Below, one piece after another: positions 46,266 through 59,840 of a DNA stretch of 64,000 nucleotides. Both the position numbers and the translations under genes were made by a program. Below the pieces are notes generated by a model. That model saw only the letters and a program-made list of their open reading frames with translations. It did no database searches and was not told where the DNA came from. Source of the DNA: Mauremys mutica (taxonomy: Eukaryota > Chordata > Testudines > Geoemydidae). The DNA lies in the NCBI RefSeq assembly GCF_020497125.1, contig NC_059080.1:47371563-47435562 (forward strand). Reading direction: 5' to 3'. Positions within the stretch are counted from its first letter, which is position 1. Each line of letters begins with the position of its first letter.

Positions 46266-47067
46266 ATCAAAGGGTTAGCTGTGTTAGTCTGTATCAACAA
46301 AACAAAAAAACGAGGAGTACCTTAAAGGCTAACAGATTTATTTGGGCATCAGCTTTCATGAGTAAAAGAATCCACTTCTTCAGATACATGGAGTGAAAAT
46401 TACAGATACGGGCATAAATATAGGCACATGAAGAGAAGGGGGTTACCTTACAAGTGGAGAACCAGTGTTGACCATGCCAATTCAGTCAGGGTGGATGTGG
46501 TCCACTCCCAATAATTGATGAGGAGGTGTCAATACCAAGAGAGGGAAAATTGCTTTTGTAGTGAGCCAGCCACTCCCAGTCCCTATTCAAGCCCAAATTA
46601 ATGGTGTTAAATTTTGAAATGAATTGTAGCTCCGTAGTTTCTCTTTGAAGTCTGTTTTTGAAGTTTTTTGGTTGAAGGATGGCTACTTTTAAATCTGTTA
46701 TCGAATGTCCAGGGAGACTGAAGTGTTCTCCTACGGGCTTTTGTATGTTACCATTCCTGATTTGTGTCCATTTATTCTTTTACGTAGGGACTGTCCGGTT
46801 TGGCCAATGTACATGGCAGAGGAGCATTGCTGACACATGATGGCATATATCACATTAGTAGATGTGCAGATGAATGAGCCCCTAATGGTGTGGCTCATGT
46901 GGTTGGGTCCTCTGATGGTGTCGCTTGAGTAGATATGGGGACAGAGTAGGCAACAGGGTTTGTTACAGGGATTGGTTCCTGGGTTAGTGTTTCTGTGGTG
47001 TGTAGTTGCTGGTGAATATTTGCTTCAGGTTGCAGGGGCTGTCTGTAAGCGAGGTCTGTCTGTCTGA
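46266..47067 (-). mobile_element. Penelope-like retroelement 3' fragment
   Basis: Flanked by TACAAACT at 46258-46265 and 47068-47075, an 8-bp target duplication. The - strand encodes a GIY-YIG endonuclease remnant, listed separately, with the 3' UTR at the left (ttagctgtgttagtctgtatc on the + strand). 5'-truncated; no RT. Confidence 0.82.
46560..46880 (-). pseudogene. Penelope GIY-YIG endonuclease remnant
   Basis: Reads ICTSTNVIYAIMCQQCSSAM, then YIGQTGQSLRKRINGHKSGM, followed by a one-base frameshift and then VGEHFSLPGHSITDLKVAIL. VIY...MYIG is the GIY-YIG core, and RKRINGHK and GEHF..PGHS are the conserved blocks typical of vertebrate Penelope elements. The frameshift at about 46735 and the truncation make it inactive. 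Confidence 0.82.
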
Positions 47068-47394
47068 TACAAACTGAAGCTTTGAACAAAGGACTGAATG
47101 ACCCATCCAAGCTGTGGATGTATTCCAGAGACTTGACTTAAGCCAGCAGTTTATTCCATCACTGCTACAAGCCTGAACCAAGAACTTTGCCATTACTGTA
47201 TGTATTATAGACTCATAGACTTTAAGGTCAGAATCTAGTCTGACCTTCTGCACAATGCAGGCCATACAATCTCACCCATCCACTTCTATAACAAACCCCT
47301 AATCTATGTCTGAGTTACTGAAGTCCTCAAATTGTGGTTTGAAGACCTCAAGCTGCAGAGAATCCTCCAGCAAGTGACCCGTGCCCCATGCTGC

Positions 47395-48503
47395 AGCAAG
47401 TTAAAGAAGCCTGGGCTGGATGAATGGACGGTAAGGTGGATAGAAAACTGGCTAGATGGTCGGGCTCAACGGGTAGTGATCAATGGTTCCATGTCTAGTT
47501 GGCAGCCGGTATCAAGTGGAGTGCCCCAAGGGTCAGTGCTGGGGCCGGTTTTGTTCAATATCTTCATTAACGATCTGGAGGATGGTGTGGACTGCACCCT
47601 TAGCAAGTTTGCAGATGACACTAAACTGGGAGGAGTGGTTGATACGCTGGAGGGTAGGGATAGGATACAGAGGGACCTAGACAAATTAGAGGATTGGGCC
47701 AAAAGAAATATGATGAGGTTCAACAAGGACAAGTGCAGAGTCCTGCACTTAGGACGGAAGAATCCCATGCACTGCTACAGACTAGGGACCGAATGGCTGG
47801 GCAGCAGTTCTGCAGAAAAGGACCTAGGGGTTACGGTGGACGAAAAGCTGAATATGAGTCAACAGTGTGCCCTTGTTGCCAAGAAGGCTAATGGCATTTT
47901 GGCTTGTATAAGTAGGGGCATTTCCAGCAGATCAAGGGATGTGATCATTCCCCTCCACTCAGCACTGGTGAGGCCTCATTTGGAGTACTGTGTCCAGTTC
48001 TGGGCCCCACACTACAAGAAGGATGTGGATAAATTGGAGAGAGTCCAGTGGAGGGCAACAAAAATGATTAGGGGGCTGGAGCACATGACTTAGGAGGAGA
48101 GGCTGAGGGAACTGGGATTGTTTAGTCTGCAGAAGAGAAGAATGAGGGGGGATTTGATAGCGGCTTTCAACTACCTGAAAGGGGGTTCCAAAGAGGATGG
48201 ATCTAGACTGTCTCAGTGGTAGAAGATGACAGAACAAGAAGTAATGGTCTCAAGTTGCAGAGCGGGAGGTTTAGGTTGGATATTAGGAAAAACTTTTTCA
48301 CTAGTAGGGTGGTGAAGAACTGGAATGGGTTACCTAGGGAGGTAGTGGAATCTCCTTCCTTAGAGGTTTTTAAGGTCAGGCTTGACAAAGCCCTGGCTGG
48401 GATGATTTAGTTGGGTTTGGTCCTGCTTTGAGCAGGGGGTTGGACTAGATGACCTCCTGAGGTCCCTTCCAACCCTGAGATTCTATGATTCTATGATTCT
48501 ATG
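47395..48503 (+). mobile_element. CR1 LINE, young 5'-truncated copy nested in an antisense CR1
   Basis: Begins in the RT palm ([20 protein letters not shown]) and keeps an open frame to 48093, with [29 protein letters not shown] and [10 protein letters not shown] stop (TAG at 48091-48093) is followed by the rest in frame-shifted form and by the 3' UTR. It ends in three units of ATTCTATG. It is among the least decayed CR1 copies in the window, as expected for the innermost element of the stack. Confidence 0.9.
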
Positions 48504-48747
48504 AAGGCGAAAAACATCCAGGGCCTTTGCCAATCTGCCCTGGAGGAAAATTCCTTCCCGACCCCAAATATGGTGATCAGTTAAACCCTGAGCATGTGGG
48601 CAAGACTCACCAGCCAGCACCCAGGAAAGAATTCTCTGGAGTAACTCAGATCCCATCCCATCTAACATCCCATCCCAGACCACTGGGCATACTTACCTGC
48701 TGATAATTTGGCAATTGATCTTTCATTGCCAAAATTAGGCTATCCCA

Positions 48748-49674
48748 TCATACCATCCCCTCCATAAACTTATCAAGCTTAGTCTTAAAGCCAGATGTGT
48801 CTTTTGCCCCCACTACTCCCCTTGGAAGGCTGTTCCAGAACTTCACTCCTCTAATGGTTAGAAACCTTCGTCTAATTTCAAGTCTAAACTTCCTAGTGTC
48901 CAGTTTATACCCATTTGTTCTTGTGTCCACATTGGTACTAAGCTTAAATAATTCCTCTCCCTCCCTAATATTAATCCCTCTGATATATTTATAAAGAGCC
49001 ATCATATCCCCCCTCAACCTTCTTTTGGTTAGGCTAAACAAGCCAAGCTCTTTGAGTCTCCTTTCATAAGACAGGTTTTCCATTCCTCGGATCATCCTAG
49101 TAGCCCGTCTCTGAACCTGTTCCAGTTTGAATTCATCCTTCTTAAGCATGGGAGACCAGAACTGCATACAATATTCCAGATGAGGTCTCACCAGCGCCTT
49201 GTACAACAGTACTAACACCTCCTTATCTTTGCTGGAAATACCTCGCCTGATGCATCCTAAAACTGCATTAGCTTTTTTAACGGCCATATCACATTGGCGG
49301 CTCATAGTCATCCTGTGATCAACCAATACTCCGAGGTCCTTCTCCTCCTCTGTTACTTCCAACTGATGTGTCCCCAATTTATAACTAAAATTCTTGTTAT
49401 TAATCCCTAAATGCATGACCTTGCACTTTTCACTATTAAATTTCATCCTATTACTATTACTCCAGTTTATAAGGTCATCCAGATCTTCTTGTATGATATC
49501 CCGGTCCTTCTCTCTGTTAACAATACCTCCCAGCTTTGTGTCATCCGCAAACTTTATTAGCACATTCCCGCTTTTTGTGCCAAGGTCAGTAATAAAAAGG
49601 GTTAAATAAGATTGGCCCCAAAACTGATCCCCGAGGAACTCCACTAGTAACCTCCTTCCAGCCTGACAGTTCAC
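48748..49674 (-). pseudogene. CR1 reverse transcriptase C-terminal half, open frame
   Basis: A 308-residue frame without internal stops from the CR1 above. It contains the active-site FADD, the thumb (SYKLGTHQLEVTEEEKDLGV) and the conserved C-terminal block (RATRMIRGMENLSYERRLKE). The N-terminal half (SGWKEVTSGVPRGSVLGPIL at 49828-49586) is in another frame, so a frameshift near 49640 separates them. No endonuclease is present. Confidence 0.8.
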
Positions 49675-49916
49675 CTTTCAGTATGACCCGTTGTAGTCTC
49701 CCCTTTAACCAGTTCCTTATCCACCTTTCAATTTTCATATTGATCCCCATCTTTTCCAATTTAACTAATAATTCTCCATGTGGAACCGTGTAAAATGCCT
49801 TACTGAAATCGAGGTAAATTAGATCCACTGCGTTTCCTTTGTCTAGAAAAGATGTTACCTTCTCAAAGGTTGATTCATTTAACCAATTTTAACTCTCATT
49901 TTTCTTTTTATGAATA

Positions 49917-50868
49917 CAGTAACTCCTCACTTAAAGTCGTTCCAGTTAATGCTGTTACATTGCTGATCAATTAGAGAACATGCTCATTTAAAGTTGCACA
50001 ATGCTCCCTTATAATGTTGTTTGGCAGTCACCTGCTTTGTCCACTGCTTGCAAGAAGAGCAGCCCATTGGAGCTAGCTAGTGGGGGCTTGGAACCAGGGT
50101 GGGCCGACAGACCCCCTAAGTTCCCTGTGCTGCAGCTGCTCAGCAGGCTATCAATTGCCAAGCAATTCAATTGTCCCTCCCCCTAATGCTGTGTGCTGCT
50201 CCTGCCCTCTGCCTTGGAGCTACTCCCAGGAGCCTCCTGTGCGGGGGCGGGAAGAAGGGTGCTGTCAGGGTGTCTCCCTCCCCCTGCTCCTGTACCCCAC
50301 CTCCACAAAGTAGGGGGGGCACACAACAGGGCTCGGGATGAAGGGAGCTTGCTGGCAGCAGCTGCTGTCTCAACTTGCTGATCTACTTAAAAAGACAATG
50401 TACTTAGAGTGTAGTCAGCGTACTTAAAGGGGTAATGCGCGTCCCTCTCACACACACATGGTGTGTGTGTCTGTCTCCCTCTGCCATGCTGTCTCCCCTC
50501 CCTCCATTCGTGCTGCCTTGTAGAGTGTGAGGCTATATTAACGACAATGTGTTAACCCTTGAGGGCTCAGTAAGGCTTTTAGCAGTAAGGCATTCCCTGG
50601 GAAATATCCCACCCTCTGACTCCACCACCTCAACCAAGCTTCACAATCATCATTGCTGTGTACAGTATTAAATTGTTTGTTTAAAACTTGTACTGTGTAT
50701 ATGTATATATATAAAATATAGTCTTTTGTCTAGCAAAAAAAAATTCCCTGGAACCTAACCCTCCCATTTACATTAATTCTTATGGGGAAATTGGATTTGC
50801 TTAACATCATTTCGCTTTAAGTAGCATTTTTCAGGAACATAACTACAACATTAAATGAGGAGTTACTG
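49917..50868. mobile_element. Tc1/mariner Tigger-like element, non-autonomous
   Basis: 952 bp with inverted ends CAGTAACTCCTCACTTAA and complement CAGTAACTCCTCATTTAA. TA duplications lie at 49915-49916 and 50869-50870. The interior includes GC-rich sequence with no recognisable transposase. The ends resemble the pogo/Tigger type (CAGTA..CCTCGCTTAA). Confidence 0.85.
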
Positions 50869-50895
50869 TAAACCTTTAGATTTTAGATACTAAAG

Positions 50896-51569
50896 CAGAG
50901 GTGGGCAAACTACAGCCCACGGGCCACATCCGGCCTGTGGGCCCCTCCTGCCCGGCCCCTGAGCTCCTGCCCCCTGCTCCTGCCCTGCAGCCTCAGCTTC
51001 CCCCGCCGCCGGCGCAGCTGCAGAGCCCAGCCTGACCATGGTGGCGTGGATGGCTCCAGCCAGGCACCTGTCCTGGTGCTCTGGGCATGCAGCTCTAGTG
51101 CCGCCAGCCACCGGTGCTCCAGGCAGCACGGTAAGGGGGCGGGGAGCGGGGGGGTTGGATAGAGGGTAGGGGAGTTCAGGGTGGTGGTCAGGGGGCGGGA
51201 CGGTCAGAGGGCAGGGAACAGGGGGGTTGAATGGGGTCGGGGGGGCAGTCAGGAAGGAGTGGGGGTTGTATGGGAGTGATGGGGAGTAGTCAGGGCGGAG
51301 GTTCTGGGGGCGGTCAGGGGAAAGGGAGCGGGGGGTGGTGGATGGGGCAGGGGTCCCGGGGGGGGGGAGGGGGTTGTCAGGGAACGGGGGGGGGGGTTGG
51401 ATGGGGCAGTAGTCCGGGGGGGGCATCTGGGGGCAAGAAGCAGGGGGGATAAGGGTTAGGGCCGGGCCACACCTGGCTGTTTGGGGAGGCACAGCCTCCC
51501 CTAACTGGCCCTCCATACAATTTCTGAAACCTGATGCGGCCCTCAGGCCAAAAAGTTTGCCCGCCGCTG
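50896..51569. mobile_element. Non-autonomous hAT element with G-rich interior
   Basis: 674 bp, from CAGAGGTGGGCAAACT to AAGTTTGCCCGCCGCTG, with exact 8-bp target duplications TACTAAAG at 50888-50895 and 51570-51577. The interior at 51120-51440 is a degenerate GGGGGTTGGATGGGG-type array, so long frames here are artefacts. Confidence 0.92.
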
Positions 51570-52740
51570 TACTAAAGGATAGGCACCAGCGTGATTTTTG
51601 GGTAAAATCTAAGTTATATATTGACCTGGGTGTGTGATTGGTCCTTTGGGATCAGAAAAACTATTATTTGATGAGACTGGTTATAAAGAACCACTCATCT
51701 CTGAATCCAGTGTTTTTGGTGGTGATATAAGAACTTGAATGCCTGAGGAAACTGCCTTTATGTTTTCTTGTTAGCCAATGTGGTGAAGCAGGAGTTTACT
51801 TTTGTGGCTGGTTTGGTATATCTTATAAAAAGAATAACCACCAGTTTTGGGTTGTGTTTGCCCTATTTCTCAGCAGTTCATTCTGAATTTGGCATCCTAC
51901 AGCACAGTTACAATGATCATCTAGTCTGATCTCCTGCACATCACAGGCCACAGACCCTCATCCACCCACTCCTGTAATAAACCCGTAACCTCTGGCTGAG
52001 TTACTGAAGTCCTTAAATCTTCATTTAAAGACTTCCAGTCACAGAGAATCCGCCATTTACCATAGTTCACACAAGCAAGTGACCTTTGCCCTATGCTGCA
52101 GAGGAAAGCAAAAAAAAAGAAAACCCAGGATCTCTGACAATTTGACCTAGAGGAAAATTCCTTCCAGACCCCAAATATGGTGATCAGTTAGACCCTGAGC
52201 ACACAGGCGACCATGATCATCCAGACGCCTAGGAAAGAATTCAGTGTAGTAACTCAGGGCCCTCCCTATCTAGAGTCCCATCTCTGGCCCCTGGAAATGC
52301 TTGTTACCAGCAGTTGCCGATGGGCCACATGCCATTGTAGGCAGTCCCATCGTACCATCCCCTCTATAAACTTACCAAGCTTAGTCTTGAAACCAGTTAA
52401 TTTTTTTTGCACCCACTGCTTCCCTTGGGAGGCTGTTCCAGAACGTCACTCCTCAATTAGAAACCTTCATCTTATTCAAGCTTATTCAGTTTACGTCCAT
52501 TTGTTCAAATGACAACACTGACCCTTAACTTGAGTAACTCCTCTTCCTCCCTGGTGTTTATCCCTCTAATGTATTTATAGAGAGCAATCATCTCTCCCCT
52601 CAGCCTTCATTTGGTTAGGCTAAACAAGCCAAGCTCCTTAAGTCTTTTCTCTTAAGGTAGGTTCTCTATTTGTCTGATCATCCTGTAGCCCCCTTCTCTG
52701 CACCTGTTTTAGTTTGAATTCATCTTTCTTTACAGAAAGT

Positions 52741-54997
<2,257 letters not shown>

Positions 54998-56050
54998 TGT
55001 GGCTAGATCGTCGGGCTCAACAGGTAGTGATCAATGGCTCCATGTCTAGTTGGCAGCCGGTATCAAGCAGAGTGCCCCAAGGGTGGGTCCTGGAGCCGGT
55101 TTTGTTCAATATCTTCATTAATTATCTGGAGGATGGCATGGACTGCACCCTCAGCAAGTTTGCAGATGAGACACTAAACTGGGAGGAGTGGTAGATACGC
55201 TGGAGGGTAGGGATAGGATACAGAGGGACCTAGAAAAATTAGAGGTTTGGGCCAAAAGAAATTTGATGAGGTTCAACAAGGACAAGTGCAGAGTCCTGCA
55301 CTTAGGACAGAAGAATCCCATGTGCTGCTACAGGCTAGGGGCCGAATGGCTAGGCAGCAGTTCTGCAGAAAAGGACGTAGGGGTAACAGTGAACGAGAAG
55401 CTGGATGAGAGTCAACAGTGCGCCTTGTTGCCAAGAAGGCTAAACGGCATTTTGGGCTGTATAAATAGGGGCACTGCCAGCAGACTGAGGGACGTGATCA
55501 TTCCCCTCTATTCGACATTGGTGAGGCCTCATCTGGAGTAGTGTGTCCAGTTTTGAGCCCCACGCTACAAGAAGGATGTGGAAAAATTGGAAAGAATCCA
55601 GCGGAGGGCAACAAAAATGATTAAGGGGCCGGAGCACATGACTCATGAGGAGAGGTTGAGGGAACTGGGATTGTTTGGTCTGCAGAAAAGAAGACTAGGG
55701 GGGGATTTGACAGCTGCTTTCACCTACCTGAAAGGGGGTTCCAAAAGAGGGTGGATCTAGACTGTTCTCAGTGGTACCAGATGACAGAACAAGGAGTAGT
55801 GGTCTCAAGTTGCAGTGGGGGAAGTTTAGGTTGGATATTAGGAAAATCTTTTTCACAAGGACGGTGGTGAAGCACTGGAATGGGTTACCTAGGGAGGTGG
55901 TGGAATCTCCTTAGTTAAAAACCTCTAAGGTCAGGCTTGACAAAGCCCTGGCTGGAATGATTTAATTGGGGATTGGTCCTGCTTTGAGCAGGGGGTTGGA
56001 CTAGATGACCTCCTGAGGTCCCTTCCAACCTTGATATTCTATGATTTTAT
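54998..56050 (+). mobile_element. CR1 LINE, 5'-truncated
   Basis: Starts in the RT palm ([20 protein letters not shown]) and runs through [20 protein letters not shown] (a frameshifted active site near 55165) and the C-terminal block [20 protein letters not shown]. It then has the 3' UTR and a 'ttctatgattttatgac' tail. Several frameshifts. Antisense to the SLAIN-like gene. Confidence 0.88.
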
Positions 56051-57240
56051 GACAGACGGTGAGGCACTCCTATGGTAGGAGAAGCAATACAAGTACTAAG
56101 ATAAACAGAAGTTCTGTATCTTTAAAACAGACACTTTCAGTACAATGACCTTTTCCTCTTTGTCCTCATCTTTTCAAAGACATCAAAGATATTTCCAGCA
56201 GCTAAGCAAAAGTAGTAAGTTGGTAAGATGTGGTGCATTGAAAAAAACAGCACAATGTTCTTCCAAAGACATTACCTTCCACCCTAAGAGGGCAAACCTG
56301 AAATACTCTGGACTGGCCAGTAGCAAGCAACAAACTCTGGGTGTTCTATATGCAAAGTCTTTTCTGAGAAAGGACTGCATAGATTTAACTTTGCATTAGT
56401 TATTCATGATGCACTAATTTTTGACAATCCTACTGACCAGTGACTTACTAAAATAAAAGCATTACCATACTTCTGTTTCTGTTCTGGTATTCCACAACAG
56501 ATTTTACACTTCATTAACTGAGGGCAAGTCTACACTAAAAAATTAAGTCGATCTAAGTTACATTGACATACAGCCACTGCAGTAATTAAATCGCTTTTGC
56601 GTGTTCACACTACACTCCTTGTGTCGACGGTGTGTGTCCTCACCCAGAGCACTTCAACCAATTTAACTGTGAGTGTGAGGCATTGTGGGATGGCTTCTGA
56701 AAGGCAGCAACAGTCAATGTAAGCAATGCAGCGCCCACACTGACTGCATCGACTTAAGCACTATGCTCCTTTCTGAGGTGGAGTTATTGAAGCTGGTGTA
56801 GTGGGAGAGTTACATCAGTGGAAGCTACATTTTAGTGTAGACGTTTACAGAGAGTTAGGTCGAAGTAAAAGACAGTTACCTTTTCTGTAACTGGGGTTCT
56901 TTGAGAGGTGTTGCTCATGTCCATTCCACAATAGGTGTGTGCGCTCTCCACATGCACCGGTGCTGGAAGTTTTTCCCCTAGCAGTACCTGTAGGGAAGCG
57001 CCCCTAGCAACTCCCAGAGTGGCGGCTCTATAGTGCGGTATAAGGGGCGCTGCGCGCTCCCCCCACCCTCAGTTCCTTCTTGTCAGACAACTCCAACAGA
57101 GGGGAAGGAGGACGGGATGTGGAATAGACATGAGCAACACGTCTCGAAGAACACCAGTTACGGAAAAGGTAACTGTCTTTTCTTCTTCGAGTGATTGCTC
57201 AAATGCTTTCCACAATAGGTGATTCCAAGCTATATCTGAT

Positions 57241-57333
57241 GATTTAGTTGGGGATTGGTCCTGCTTTGAGTGGGGGTTGGACTAGATGACCTCCTGAGGT
57301 CCCTTTCAACCCTGATATTCTATTATTCTATTA
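57241..57333 (+). mobile_element. CR1 3' tail, 93 bp
   Basis: From 'gatttagttggggattggtc' to 'ttctattattctatta'. Only the extreme 3' end of the young CR1 family is present, inserted in the DIRS 3' region. Confidence 0.85.
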
Positions 57334-57349
57334 TCTGTTGGAGGTGGGT

Positions 57350-57700
57350 AGGAGTCCTCTCTGGTTTGGGAGACGATCGGATAATGCAAGGTGAACGTGT
57401 GAACCAAAGACCATGTGGCAGCCCTATAAGTGTCCTGAATGGGGACATGGGCTAAAAAGGCAGCTGACGACGCTTGCGCCCTCATCGAGTGCACCCTCAC
57501 AATTGGCGGTGAGGGGATCCCTGCCAGCTCTTAACAGGTACGAACACACGAGGTGATTCAGTTGAAGAGCCGCTGAGTGGAGATCGGCCGACCTCCCATG
57601 TGTTTGGCTGAGGTGATGGACAGCTGCGAGGACTTCCTGAATGGCTTTTACATTCCAGGTAAAAGGCCAGAGCACATCTCACATCCAGCATGTGGAGGCA
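57350..57700 (-). pseudogene. DIRS tyrosine recombinase C-terminal remnant
   Basis: Reads HMLDVRCALAFYLE near 57690-57650, then in another frame HSMRAQASSAAFLAHVPIQD and TWSLVHTFTLHY. HxxR (HSMR), the Trp and the Tyr (TLHY) of the catalytic set are all readable here, unlike in the first DIRS copy. Frameshifts between the blocks make it inactive. It is joined to gag without any RT in between. Confidence 0.75.
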
Positions 57701-57707
57701 GCGCTCC

Positions 57708-59840
57708 TCACTGGATGCATGGGTCTGAAGCGTTGTGCGGGAATCTTTCAGGCCATGCAATTTCACATCTATCTGTTCCACAAACGGCCTTGCCATCCAA
57801 CAGAAGGTCCTGTAACAAGTTCTGCGCCTCGCTGGATAGCCCAGACAGCAGGAGCCACGATGCCCTCCTCATGGACACTGCGGAGGCCATAGACCTTGCA
57901 GCCGTATCCATGGCATCCAACACTGCCTGTAGGGTTGCCCTGGCAGCCGCTGTACCCTCCTCCACCAGAGCCTTAAACTCCTTCTTGTCATGCTCTTGGA
58001 GGGAGTCCTCGAATTTGGGTGGAGAGCCCCACAAGTTGAACTCATATCTCCCCAGGAGGGCTTGGTGGTTCGCCACCCTTAACTGGAAACTCAAGGACGA
58101 ATAAACCTTTCTCCCGAATAGATCCAGTCTCCTTGAGCCTTTATTCTTAGGAGTAGGGGCTGGTTGGCCCTGCCTCTCCCTGTGGTTGACCAACTCAACC
58201 ATCAGGGAGTTGGGGGCAGGATAGGTGTACAGGTATTCATACCCCTTGGCAGGCACAAAGTACTTCTGTTCTGCCCTTTTAGAGATAGGGGGCAAGGAAG
58301 CCGGGGTTTGCCAAAAGGCGTTCAAAATCTTTGCCACCCCTTCATGTAGTGGGAGGGCCACCGTGCCCAGCGCCGAGGCCAAGAGGATGTTGAAGAGGGA
58401 GTCCGAGGGTTCCTCCACATCCTCGGCTTCAAGGTTAAGGCTTGATGCCACCCTTTTCAACAGTTCCTGGTGGGCTTTAGAGTCCTCCTGCGGGACAGGC
58501 GGAGGAGGGGCCACAATTGCCTCATCAGGGGAGGATGAGGAGAGGGGTGCAGTACTCTGCGTACCCACCGGTGCCGCAGACCCCACCACTTGGTCCCCCT
58601 CCGGGCACAGAACCGGTAATAAACGCCCCACCGACTCCTTCCTCAGAGGCTGAGATAGGGAGGCCGATGGTCTCTCCGAGGCTCCGGCCACTGAGCGAGC
58701 CACCACTGGGGGCTGCATCAGAGGTCACGGGGCCCATTGGTACCACGGTGCCGGCCAAGGAGTCCAGTGCCACTGCACCTGCTGTGGCACCAGCAGAGCA
58801 GGCTGTTCAGCCTGACTAGCCTGTCCCAACGACTGACGACTGCGAAGGGAGACCGGACTGGCATACGACCTGCCGCTATCCTGGGACCGGGAGGAGCGGT
58901 AGCGTCGGGAATGGTGCTAACCACAGGACCGTGATCCCGGTGTGGAGGAGCAGGAGTACCGCAGGTAGCAGCTGCGCCGCGATCGGCTCCGACGGATAGA
59001 TCTGCGACGGCGAGGTGCCAGTGATCAACACCTGTGACTGCGGGAGCAGTGCCGTGGCGGGGACCTCGACCAAGACAAAGAACGGGAACAGTCCCTCGAG
59101 GCAGAGTGGTGCCTGGAACCAGACAACCTGGGAGTCGATAGGGACCGGCACAGACTACGCACGGGGCAGTTGCTGAGCAGCAAACAGCGTCAGGAACATT
59201 CCCTAGACCATGAACGGTACCGACCAGGTGGCAACTGAGGGAATCCAAGCGGTGGCTTGCCTCTGGACTGGGGAGCCAAAGATGGTGGTGCCCCTAGTAC
59301 TGGCAGAGACATAACGTCCTGGGCCGCTTGCAGGACCTCCGGCGTGGAGGGCACCCGGACGTCCGGGGAGGTTGATGCAGAGAGGGCCGGGCTACTCCAC
59401 TCAACCTGAGTCGGAGGCCGGGAGGCCGACGGGGACAGAGAACTGCCCAACATGGGTCTAGTCTCTGCCCCGGTCTTACTCTGGTGTCCCGGTGGAGAAG
59501 ACCTCTTCTTTGCTTTCTTGGAACGTCCTGCAAACGGGGAGCGGTGCTGGCTGGTGGAAGGCACCGAAGGGTCACTGCGCACTGATGCCACGGTGCTTGG
59601 TGCTGACTCGGAGCAGCGCACTGGAGTCAGGGTCAAGGCCGACTCCATCAAAATGGCTCGGAGCCGAATGTCTCGTTCCTTCTTAGTACGAGGCTTGAAG
59701 GATCTGTAAATCTTGCAGTGATTGCTGAGATGGGTTTCCCCCGAACCGCATAAACAGTCAGCGTGAGGATCACTCATGGGCATTGCCCGCTTGCAAGTGT
59801 TGCACAACTTAAAGCCCGGGGCATGCCCCGACCCAGGCGC
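57708..59840 (-). pseudogene. DIRS gag remnant with a long open 3' part
   Basis: Starts near CNTCKRAMPMSDPHADCLCG, a CxxC...DPHxxCL zinc-like block of DIRS gag, with the KKERDIRLRAIL helix after it. A frameshifted Arg/Ser-rich middle (59250-58750) follows. The frame then stays open for 336 residues at 58718-57708, with KRVASSLNLEAEDVEEPSDS, SKRAEQKYFVPAKGYEYLYT, RRLDLFGRKVYSSLSFQLRV and RRASWLLLSGLSSEAQNLLQ. The same blocks occur in the DIRS at 38.3-40.6 kb. The length of the undamaged frame suggests a comparatively recent copy. Confidence 0.82.

Larger units (their letters stand above)
47205..49870 (-). mobile_element. CR1 LINE in the 3' LTR, split by another CR1
   Basis: 3' end at left (tagactcatagactttaagg). 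Segments 47205-47394 and 48504-49870 are continuous in CR1 order, breaking at 'ccatgctgca|gaaggcgaaaaac'. The right segment keeps a 308-residue open frame (49674-48748) covering the RT end: [10 protein letters not shown] at about 49545, [20 protein letters not shown] and KFRLEIRRRFLTIRGVKFWN. 5'-truncated near the RT palm. It is a different subfamily from the inserted + strand CR1. Confidence 0.88.
42072..51912 (+). mobile_element. LTR retrotransposon (Ty3/gypsy-like, internally deleted) with nested insertions
   Basis: 5' LTR 42072-43197; internal region 43198-45688; 3' LTR 45689-51912 including four later insertions. Exact 5-bp target duplications ATGAT lie at 42067-42071 and 51913-51917. 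The LTRs begin TGTGACRTTATCTGA and end RGTTACA. The internal part is only 2.5 kb, too short for complete gag-pol, and carries decayed gag and RT/RNase H fragments. Confidence 0.9.
45689..51912 (+). repeat. 3' LTR, split by four insertions
   Basis: Native pieces: 45689-46265, 47076-47204, 49871-49916, 50869-50895 and 51578-51912. Together they restore the order of the 1126-bp 5' LTR. The gaps are a Penelope-like fragment, a CR1 (itself holding another CR1), a Tigger-like element and a hAT. The two LTRs differ by scattered point changes, so the parent insertion is not recent. Confidence 0.9.
42038..52740 (-). mobile_element. CR1 LINE, outermost host of the nested stack
   Basis: Only 34 bp of the 3' tail remain at the left (ttttaaggccagaaggg). 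The rest resumes at 51918 (catctagtctgatctcctgc) and runs to about 52740, covering the 3' UTR and the decayed C-terminal RT region. The LTR retrotransposon between them duplicated the CR1 bases ATGAT. Confidence 0.85.

Noticed and set aside
50890..51516. 208-residue Pro-rich - strand frame
   Set aside because: Falls inside the hAT element's G-rich array at 50896-51569; composition artefact.
42072..51912. Calling the LTR element an endogenous retrovirus
   Set aside because: No envelope or retroviral gag/pol motif is visible; the RT/RNase H remnant and 5-bp duplication fit Ty3/gypsy better.
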